Source: an uncultured Opitutales bacterium (lineage in GTDB: Bacteria > Verrucomicrobiota > Verrucomicrobiia > Opitutales > Intestinicryptomonadaceae). Taken from it: DNA of 6,204 nt. The stretch covers positions 1 through 6,204 of the forward strand of contig URYY01000123.1 of assembly GCA_900552245.1 (NCBI GenBank), given 5' to 3'. The position numbers and the translations under genes are program-made. Shown one piece after another: positions 1 through 5,052 of the stretch (position 1 is its first letter; each line of letters starts with the position of its first letter). The notes beneath the pieces were generated by a model. It had not been told where the DNA came from, ran no database searches, and saw only the letters and a program-made list of their open reading frames with translations.

Positions 1-1398
1 CCCAACATAGGCTCGCGGATTGTGGAGCTTTCCGTCTATTGTTATTACGTTGTGGGAATGATTGTTGTATCTAAATACCTTCCAGCGATCGGAACTTTCA
101 TAAGAAGGGTTACTCCAAATCTCCAGCCCCTTGCTTTCGAGCGAGTTGTAGTCCTGCATACCCAAGTCGAAAACCCAGCGCTCGCCGAGCGCATCGTAAA
201 CAAATGACGAAACGTCCATATGCCCGTGGTTTTCCGAAGCCTTGCCGCCCTTTATCGCAAAGTACTGCGCGCCCTTGCTCCAATCGCTTCTGGCAATAAA
301 TACGGGTGTGGCGCCGCTGCCGAAAAACACCCTGTCTTTAGGGTCTGGAATCTTTTGCAAATCAACTCCATTTGCATATAAAATCGCGAATATAAAATAT
401 GGGCTTATAGCTGATTTTGATAGCAAAGCCCCCTCTATTGCGCTTTTATTTAGAACGCTTAAATCGGACATCTTCCTCGCAAACCAAAATACAACCGGAC
501 TTGCAAAGACGCGCGGCCCCGTATCGGAAAAGGAAAAATTAAAGCAGGATGGGCCCTCCATATGCCTGTGCCACCTTGCACTTTCCCAAAAGCCCGGAGC
601 TTCAGACAAACCAAAATCGCTTTTGAAGGCCGATTCAAGCGCCATGATGTACATAGCTTGAAAGGTAGTGCCGTAGTCCCAATAATTGTAGCCCTCGGGA
701 TAAATTCCGTCGGGCGCGTAGCAAGCGAGATGCTTTTTTATGGACTCTTGGCCGCGCAAAATAATTTCCTTGGCAAGTTCGGGATTTTCGTCGTAGATGG
801 CGAGAGCCCCCGCGAGCATTCCCAAATTGCAAACGGCGTTCCAGTTGTTTGAGCTTCTCAAAAACCAGTTGTACTTGGAGGATTTTGAAGCTTCCAAGCC
901 CTTTTGCGCTATGGCAGAGGCGCATAGCTCTTTCGTTTCAACACTTAAGTCATTGTAGAGCCAATCGTAAAAAATAGCCAGAGCCAAGGTCATCTCGGCA
1001 GTGTCGAGAAAGTGGGAGGGATTCCACGAGGGCATTTCGCAAATCGACTTAATCTCGGCTTCAGCGCGCTTCAGATAGCGCTTGTCGCCGCTTGCCAAAT
1101 ATGCGTAAGACAAGTATATGGCTCTGCGAAACTCCTGCCGCGATACGCTTAGGAGGCGCCTGCCCGTCATTTTATAAGTGGCAAGAGGTCTAAGCAAAGT
1201 ATCTTCAGCCCCCTCCATAAGCTTTTGATGTACCGATGCAAGCATGGGGTTTTCATTGATTTTGCGGCTTAAATTTCCGGACTCTACCCCAGATAAGAAG
1301 ATGCGCGGGTGAGGGGCGATTTTTGAAAAGTCAATCGCCGCGCTAGCTGCGCCGCTTAAAAATAAAAAAGCGATTAGAGCCGTTAAAAGCCTCAACAT
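1..1398 (-). CDS. Secreted heparinase II/III-family polysaccharide lyase (C-terminus cut off by window edge)
   Basis: This frame is open for 466 codons from the ATG at 1398-1396 to the window edge, with no stop or frameshift. Residues 1-20 form a signal peptide (MLRLLTALIAFLFLSGAASA), so the product is exported. Residues about 60-330 are helical and fit the alpha/alpha toroid of the family, with NNWNAVCN at 184-191 and YPEGYNYWDYG at 233-243. From about 360 the beta-sandwich Hepar_II_III domain begins, with ENHGHMD at 389-395, FDLG at 410-413 and HSHN at 447-450. By analogy with heparinase II, H393, D411 and H449 are candidate metal ligands. H391 and a tyrosine of the YNYW motif (Y237 or Y239) are candidate catalytic residues; these mappings are inferred. 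Family members cleave uronic-acid glycans (heparin, alginate and others) by beta-elimination; the substrate here is unknown. Relatives usually run to 600-700 residues, so the last 150-250 are probably missing. The gene is divergent from the GH2 gene. Confidence 0.88.
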   Translation of the reverse strand, partial: MLRLLTALIAFLFLSGAASAAIDFSKIAPHPRIFLSGVESGNLSRKINENPMLASVHQKLMEGAEDTLLRPLATYKMTGRRLLSVSRQEFRRAIYLSYAYLASGDKRYLKRAEAEIKSICEMPSWNPSHFLDTAEMTLALAIFYDWLYNDLSVETKELCASAIAQKGLEASKSSKYNWFLRSSNNWNAVCNLGMLAGALAIYDENPELAKEIILRGQESIKKHLACYAPDGIYPEGYNYWDYGTTFQAMYIMALESAFKSDFGLSEAPGFWESARWHRHMEGPSCFNFSFSDTGPRVFASPVVFWFARKMSDLSVLNKSAIEGALLSKSAISPYFIFAILYANGVDLQKIPDPKDRVFFGSGATPVFIARSDWSKGAQYFAIKGGKASENHGHMDVSSFVYDALGERWVFDLGMQDYNSLESKGLEIWSNPSYESSDRWKVFRYNNHSHNVITIDGKLHNPRAYVG

Positions 1399-1410
1399 AT
1401 CCTACCCTCT
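1399..1410 (-). promoter_or_regulatory. Ribosome binding site of the lyase gene
   Basis: Read on the minus strand, AGAGGGTAGGAT lies directly before the ATG at 1398. GAGGG (1409-1405) is six bases from the start codon, a normal Shine-Dalgarno spacing. It supports this start, as does the signal peptide that begins right at this Met. Confidence 0.65.
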
Positions 1411-1430
1411 CATTTGATGTTCCGCTGCGA

Positions 1431-1459
1431 TATATTGCCAATTTAAGTCTGAATAGCAA
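1431..1459 (-). promoter_or_regulatory. Candidate sigma70-type promoter for the lyase gene
   Basis: On the minus strand, TTGCTA (1459-1454) and AATATA (1436-1431) are separated by 17 bases. This would start transcription about 25 bases before the lyase ATG. The -35 matches the consensus at four of six positions. The -10 is imperfect, and TATATC two bases further downstream could serve instead with a 19-base gap. In such A+T-rich DNA a match of this quality can arise by chance, so this is only a candidate. Confidence 0.3.
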
Positions 1460-1486
1460 TGCGATACTCAACTTGGCTATCCGCAT
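1459..1486. promoter_or_regulatory. Imperfect inverted repeat upstream of the lyase promoter candidate
   Basis: ATGCGATA at 1459-1466 pairs with TATCCGCAT at 1478-1486, leaving one bulged C and an 11-base loop. It abuts the candidate -35 of the lyase promoter, a typical place for an activator or repressor site. Arm length and the bulge make it only suggestive. Confidence 0.25.
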
Positions 1487-1578
1487 ATAGATAAAATTTT
1501 AGAAAAATCAGGCAAGCTAAAAAAACCTTTCCATTAAAAGATGCAAAGCCTAACTTTCCGCTGAAATCCAATGTAGAA

Positions 1579-1591
1579 ATTGCAAAGCAAT
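1579..1591. promoter_or_regulatory. Palindrome ATTGC-AAA-GCAAT, possible operator
   Basis: Two perfect five-base arms are separated by three A bases. The site lies about 30 bases upstream of the candidate -35 of the GH2 promoter. It shares its half-site with the palindrome at 1648-1657. The core TGCAAAGC also recurs at 1542-1549. It is a candidate regulator-binding site on pattern alone. Confidence 0.3.
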
Positions 1592-1620
1592 GAGAGTATG
1601 TGGGTAAATCTTAATAGAAT

Positions 1621-1649
1621 TTTACACTATAAAAAATCTAACTTATATA
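1621..1649 (+). promoter_or_regulatory. Candidate sigma70-type promoter for the GH2 gene
   Basis: TTTACA (1621-1626) and TATATA (1644-1649) have the ideal 17-base spacing and each resembles the housekeeping consensus. Transcription would begin near 1656 and give a leader of about 175 bases before the GH2 start. The palindrome TATTGCAATA overlaps the end of the -10 and the expected start site, so a protein bound there could block transcription. Chance matches are common in DNA this rich in A+T. Confidence 0.35.
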
Positions 1650-1657
1650 TTGCAATA
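1648..1657. promoter_or_regulatory. Perfect palindrome TATTGCAATA at the GH2 promoter start site
   Basis: This is a perfect ten-base palindrome without a spacer. It overlaps the last bases of the candidate -10 and the predicted transcription start of the GH2 gene. It contains the same ATTGC/GCAAT half-sites as 1579-1591. The position would suit a repressor site. Confidence 0.3.
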
Positions 1658-1711
1658 CCTTGGATAATTAGCCCCAACGGCATGTTTATATTTTACAGTA
1701 AAGCAATCTAA

Positions 1712-1732
1712 ATCGCTCTATATCTAAGCGAT
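1712..1732. promoter_or_regulatory. Inverted repeat ATCGCT-N9-AGCGAT in the GH2 leader
   Basis: Six-base perfect arms at 1712-1717 and 1727-1732 flank a nine-base loop. If the upstream promoter is used, this lies in the 5' leader of the GH2 mRNA and could form a small hairpin. No T-run follows, so it is not a terminator. It could equally be a DNA-level binding site or chance. Confidence 0.22.
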
Positions 1733-1831
1733 AGAAAGCAACTTGCGCCCCAACTTACACAAACTTTGCTAAAAAAATAAGTTAAAATTGAGGAAAAAAC
1801 ATTTTTAGCTTTTCGAAAACCCAGTGTATAT

Positions 1832-4771
1832 ATGATGAAATACTTACTCCTCACTTGCGCCGCAATTATGTGCGCCGCAGTTTGCGCTAAAGATAAAGTT
1901 AAATTTCCCCGTGAATTTTCACCCTCGGAAGGCGTTGTAAACACCTATGAGGCTCCTTTTAGAAAGGAAATTTGCCTAAATGGGCTTTGGGATATTCAAT
2001 TTGCAGAAGTCCCCAAGGGCTACAAGTTCCGCAAGAATATGCCCGCGCCGGAATTGCCCACCCCAATAGCCGGCAAGTGGGAAGAGGTAAAAATCAAAAT
2101 TCCCTCTCCGTGGAACGTAAACGGCTGGTCTAAGATGCCCGATAAATTTGCGCCGAGTGCAAACTACTTCCCGAGCTATCCCGAAAGCTGGATACACAAG
2201 CTCATGGGCTGGTTAAAGAAAGATTTTACTGTGCCCGCAGATTGGCAAAGCGGCCGCGTGGTGCTGCGCTTCGACGCAGTGGCGGGATATTGCAAGGTCT
2301 ATGTAAATGGCAAACTTGCCGGAGAGCACTTTGACATGCATATGCCTTTTGAGTTGGACATCACAGACCTCGTCAAATTCGGCAAAGAAAATGAAGTCTT
2401 AGTCGGCGTAAGAAGCGGCAGATTCTTTGAGAAGCAACACCCCGTCCACGAGAAAGCCTTTGTGACCTACCCGAACGGCTCAATGACAGCCCCCATCTTG
2501 GGAATTTGGCAAGACGTATTTTTGCTATATAAGCCCGACGTTTATGTGGCAGATATTTTCGCAAAGCCATTTGTCGGAAAAGGAGAACTTGAATTTGACG
2601 TAGAAATTGCAAATAAGAGCGCCTCGGAAAAGTCGCTAGAACTAAAGGGAGAAATTTACGAATGGATAAATAAGGCGGGAAAAGACACGCTGAGCGCCCC
2701 GGAGCCAAAGTGGACACTCTCTAAAAACCCAAGGCTTTCGCTGCCTGAGGTAAAGGTGGCAATTCCAGCCAATTCCTCTAAAACCCTCACGCTTAAAGTC
2801 GCGCCTAATGGCAAGTTAAAGCTCTGGTCGCCGAATGAGCCGAATCTCTATATGTCGCTATTTGAAATCTTGGAAAGCGGCAAAGTTAAAGACAAAAAGA
2901 CCGCCCGTTTCGGCTGGCGCGAATTTAAAGTTGTAGGCGACCACTTCGAGTTAAACGGCGAAAAAATAAAACTTCACGCCGATTTTCTCCACCCATTTAG
3001 CGCCGTAATATGCTCGCGCCGCTACGCATGGGCTTGGTATAAGATGATAAAGGATTTCGGCGGCAACGCCGTGCGCCCGCACGCCCAACCCTGGCCGAAC
3101 GACTACTATAAATTGGCCGACGAAATGGGAATAATGGTGCTCGCAGAAAACGGTCTCTTCGGTAGCTCCATCTGCCAAAACCTATCGGAGGAAGACACAT
3201 GGCGGCGCGTTCGCGCACAGACTGAGGAACTCGTTAAGCGCAACCGCAACAATCCCTCGGTAATAGGCTGGAGCGTAGGCAATGAAATGTTTGCGATGAG
3301 CCTGCCGCACATACACAAAGTTGAGCCTGAAGAAAAAGCTAAGTGGGACGCAAAGCTTGTAGAAATGTCCAAAGTTCCGCCCACGCTCGACCCCACGCGC
3401 AACTTCGTCACAATAGACGGCGACCAAGATATGAACGGCGAGCTAAACAACTGGACAAAGCACATAGGCCACAATATGTCGCCCACATTTTTAAGCGATG
3501 TCAGAGCTAAGTTAAACTATCCCAAGCCCATGATTTGCGGCGAATACGGCGCAACCTACTACGGCACACCCTCAATACTCTACCCCTACATAGGCGACGC
3601 CGCCTACACAAGCTACGAGGGCCGCGCTGCTGGAATTGCCGCAGACCTCTACCACAATTTCTTTAATGGGGGGCTAAAAGACTTAGACTATCTCTCGCCC
3701 TCGCTTGTGGCTTGGTACGGCATACGCCACCTGCCCATAGGCTACAGCGATTTTAATAGGCTGCCGACTCTTGAAGACGGCGTATTTGCGGGTGTGGAAT
3801 ACAAAGAGGGTATTCCGGGCTGCCAGTTTGAGAGAATCCCGCCCTACGTAACGGCTCTAAATCCGGACTTTGCCCCAAGTCTTCCGCTCTACAAGCCCCT
3901 GCCGCTCTTTGAGGCCTACAAGGCGGCTCTCGCGGGCAAGCCCTGCAAGTGGGATAAACTCACAATCCATAAAAAACCCCAAAAAAAGTTGCCCGAAGCC
4001 AATATAGAAAAGGCGCTATTTATCGGGAAGGCAGACTCTAAGCTTGCAAAGTTCTTGGAGTATAGCGGAGTTAAATTTACATCAGAGCCATTTAAGGGCG
4101 CAAAGTTTATATTTATAGACGCCGAAAACGCGTCTAAAAAGGATATTGAAAAGTTGCTGAAGGAACTTGGCAAGGGTGCAAAAGTCTTTGCAATGCTCTC
4201 TTCAAAGACACCTTCAGAGGCTTTTGCAAAAATTCTGCCGCAGAAATTGGAACTAAGCACAAGCCAGGCAACGGCGCTAAATAAGAATCCAGAAAGCGAG
4301 CTTGCAAGCTACTTTGAAATTCCCGATTTATATTTTTCGGAACTTAAAAACGAGAAGAATGAATGGGCGCGCGATAAACAAATTTTAAAGGCGGGGCTAT
4401 CCGGCAAGCTTGTGAAAAATTCGGAAGTCATATTCAAAGCCTCCGATACAGATTGGTCGATGTTTAACCAGAAGCCCGAGCACTCAAAGGCAAGCTCCAT
4501 TTGCCTCTATGAGGACATGATTAAGCCCGAAGGTGCGGCTCTAATTAAGTTTAACTTAAAAGGTAGCGACTTTTACATCTGCGCGCTAGACTACTCGCTA
4601 AGGGGCTTCCGCGAGGGCATATTGGAAAATAAGCCCGAGAAAAAATCGGTTCGCGCCTTCTGGCAGAGGCTCTTTAACGCACTCGACTTAAAGACCTCAG
4701 ACGAAGTGGCAGGCGAAGCTGCAAAGTCCAAAAACAAGCACGACTTGCTCTTGGACGGCCCAATAAATTAA
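1832..4771 (+). CDS. Secreted glycoside hydrolase family 2 enzyme, 979 residues
   Basis: Residues 1-19 are a signal peptide ending AAVCA, so the enzyme is exported. The GH2 domain order follows: sugar-binding jelly roll about 45-205 (CLNGLWDIQF with W53; VYVNGK at 156-161), Ig-like domain about 236-366 ending RFGWREF, then a TIM barrel from about 367 (NAVRPH at 412-417, DEMGIMVLAEN at 430-440). E485 in WSVGNE is the expected acid/base and E571 in CGEYG the nucleophile; their 86-residue spacing is normal, so the enzyme should be active and retaining. The NxK motif of beta-glucuronidases was not seen after E571. Substrate (beta-galactoside, mannoside or other) is unresolved. Residues about 700-979 add a C-terminal region with a Rossmann-like part (725-825). 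The start is ATG 1832 or 1835, which differ by one Met; no Shine-Dalgarno lies in front of either. A strong terminator follows the stop. The divergent lyase gene suggests a shared glycan target. Confidence 0.92.
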   Translation: MMKYLLLTCAAIMCAAVCAKDKVKFPREFSPSEGVVNTYEAPFRKEICLNGLWDIQFAEVPKGYKFRKNMPAPELPTPIAGKWEEVKIKIPSPWNVNGWSKMPDKFAPSANYFPSYPESWIHKLMGWLKKDFTVPADWQSGRVVLRFDAVAGYCKVYVNGKLAGEHFDMHMPFELDITDLVKFGKENEVLVGVRSGRFFEKQHPVHEKAFVTYPNGSMTAPILGIWQDVFLLYKPDVYVADIFAKPFVGKGELEFDVEIANKSASEKSLELKGEIYEWINKAGKDTLSAPEPKWTLSKNPRLSLPEVKVAIPANSSKTLTLKVAPNGKLKLWSPNEPNLYMSLFEILESGKVKDKKTARFGWREFKVVGDHFELNGEKIKLHADFLHPFSAVICSRRYAWAWYKMIKDFGGNAVRPHAQPWPNDYYKLADEMGIMVLAENGLFGSSICQNLSEEDTWRRVRAQTEELVKRNRNNPSVIGWSVGNEMFAMSLPHIHKVEPEEKAKWDAKLVEMSKVPPTLDPTRNFVTIDGDQDMNGELNNWTKHIGHNMSPTFLSDVRAKLNYPKPMICGEYGATYYGTPSILYPYIGDAAYTSYEGRAAGIAADLYHNFFNGGLKDLDYLSPSLVAWYGIRHLPIGYSDFNRLPTLEDGVFAGVEYKEGIPGCQFERIPPYVTALNPDFAPSLPLYKPLPLFEAYKAALAGKPCKWDKLTIHKKPQKKLPEANIEKALFIGKADSKLAKFLEYSGVKFTSEPFKGAKFIFIDAENASKKDIEKLLKELGKGAKVFAMLSSKTPSEAFAKILPQKLELSTSQATALNKNPESELASYFEIPDLYFSELKNEKNEWARDKQILKAGLSGKLVKNSEVIFKASDTDWSMFNQKPEHSKASSICLYEDMIKPEGAALIKFNLKGSDFYICALDYSLRGFREGILENKPEKKSVRAFWQRLFNALDLKTSDEVAGEAAKSKNKHDLLLDGPIN

Positions 4772-4791
4772 GGATTCTAAAAGTTCAAACC

Positions 4792-4829
4792 AAAGACCGG
4801 CTCGGAATAAGAGTCGGTCTTTTATTTAG
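4792..4829 (+). terminator. Rho-independent terminator of the GH2 gene
   Basis: AAAGACCGGCTC (4792-4803) pairs with GAGTCGGTCTTT (4811-4822) over 12 base pairs, with a single G-T wobble. The loop is the seven bases GGAATAA, and the T-rich tail TTTTATTTA follows. It begins 20 bases after the GH2 stop codon. The opposite strand lacks an equal T-run, so it should act mainly on plus-strand transcription and insulate the downstream gene. Confidence 0.88.
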
Positions 4830-4876
4830 CATCAAACGCTCCTGTCTTTAAAAAAATTTTTAAATGCTCGCCTTAA

Positions 4877-4894
4877 GATTTAGTCCACTAAATC
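4877..4894. promoter_or_regulatory. Palindrome GATTTAGT-CC-ACTAAATC, possible operator
   Basis: Two perfect eight-base arms flank a two-base centre. The site lies about 50 bases past the terminator, 14 bases upstream of the candidate -35 of the next gene. A two-base centre is too short for an RNA hairpin loop without opening part of the stem, which favours a dimeric DNA-binding protein. A nearby AAATCTT (4903-4909) can also pair with AAGATTT (4875-4881). No regulator is identified. Confidence 0.4.
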
Positions 4895-4908
4895 CGCTCG
4901 CAAAATCT

Positions 4909-4938
4909 TTGAGTAAATAGAACTAAAAAATGAAATAT
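4909..4938 (+). promoter_or_regulatory. Weak promoter candidate for the propeller gene
   Basis: TTGAGT (4909-4914) and AAATAT (4933-4938) are 18 bases apart. Transcription would start about 105 bases before the ATG at 5053. A promoter of some kind is expected here because the GH2 terminator lies just upstream. The -10 is poor, so the exact site is uncertain. Confidence 0.2.
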
Positions 4939-5036
4939 TTTAAGGCTCTACTTTACTTTATTTTTTCAAATAAAAACTTGCTTTCAAAACGTTTTTCTTT
5001 AGGCTTTAAAAACGAGGAATTCGATAAAAAACCTTC

Positions 5037-5045
5037 GGGAGAGGA
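5037..5045 (+). promoter_or_regulatory. Ribosome binding site that fixes the start at 5053
   Basis: GGGAGAGGA ends seven bases before the ATG at 5053. It favours that start over the in-frame ATG at 4930, which has no Shine-Dalgarno and would place 41 extra residues ahead of a typical signal peptide. Confidence 0.7.
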
Positions 5046-5052
5046 TATAGTC

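Larger units (their letters stand above)
1434..1707. repeat. Cluster of seven GCAAT/ATTGC pentamers
   Basis: The pentamer GCAAT or its complement ATTGC occurs at 1434-1438, 1456-1460, 1579-1583, 1587-1591, 1649-1653, 1652-1656 and 1703-1707. Six of the seven copies pair into inverted repeats: 17 bases apart at 1434/1456, 3 bases apart at 1579/1587, and overlapping as ATTGCAAT at 1649-1656. None was seen in the other spacer (4772-5052). Rough base composition predicts about one copy in a stretch of this size and A+T content. Repeated half-sites around both candidate promoters would suit a transcription factor shared by the divergent genes, but no factor is identified. Confidence 0.4.
1620..1712 (+). 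repeat. Imperfect direct repeat TTTTACA...AATCTAA, 71 bases apart
   Basis: The first copy spans 1620-1641 and the second 1691-1711. Both start with TTTTACA, then TA and an A-rich stretch, and end with AATCTAA; one gap is needed to align them. The first copy provides the -35 of the GH2 promoter candidate. The second TTTACA has no well-spaced -10 after it (the nearest TATATC is 21 bases away). It may be a decayed promoter duplication, a second binding site, or chance in A+T-rich DNA. Confidence 0.25.
1399..1831. other. Divergent intergenic control region, 433 bp, A+T-rich
   Basis: This spacer separates the minus-strand lyase gene from the plus-strand GH2 gene and contains no convincing gene. 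It is far richer in A+T than the flanking genes. It holds one candidate promoter for each direction, several short inverted repeats, a clustered GCAAT/ATTGC pentamer and an imperfect direct repeat; each is listed separately. I saw no transcription terminator, tRNA or known riboswitch here. Both divergent promoters, and any regulator binding between them, must lie in this stretch unless they extend into the genes. Confidence 0.8.
4772..5052. other. Spacer between the GH2 and propeller genes
   Basis: This 281-bp stretch holds the GH2 terminator, an 18-bp palindrome, a weak promoter candidate and the ribosome binding site of the downstream gene. Between them, 4847-4864 is a run of T, A, T and A tracts that may bend DNA. 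The frame of the downstream gene stays open back to a TAG at 4918-4920, but this is treated as noncoding because the better start is at 5053. Confidence 0.6.

Noticed and set aside
22..852. Plus-strand open frames opposite the lyase gene (22-207, 242-661, 562-852)
   Set aside because: They lie antisense to a well-supported lyase with clear family motifs, and their translations resemble no protein I recognise.
635..925. Minus-strand frame of 96 codons within the lyase gene
   Set aside because: It is in a different frame from the lyase, which is continuously open here and carries NNWNAVCN and YPEGYNYWDYG.
1752..1783. Inverted repeat AACTTA...TAAGTT with a 20-base loop
   Set aside because: Six-base A+T-rich arms with a long loop are expected by chance in this spacer.
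1708..1944. Minus-strand frame of 78 codons spanning the spacer and the GH2 start
   Set aside because: It overlaps the GH2 signal peptide antisense, has no ribosome site of note and no recognisable motif.
1976..4500. Several minus-strand frames opposite the GH2 gene
   Set aside because: They are shadows of a long gene with intact domains; none has a plausible start context or family likeness.
4847..4864. TTT-A7-T5-AAA tract resembling a palindrome or second terminator
   Set aside because: It has no G+C stem and no usable loop; it is better described as low-complexity A/T tracts.
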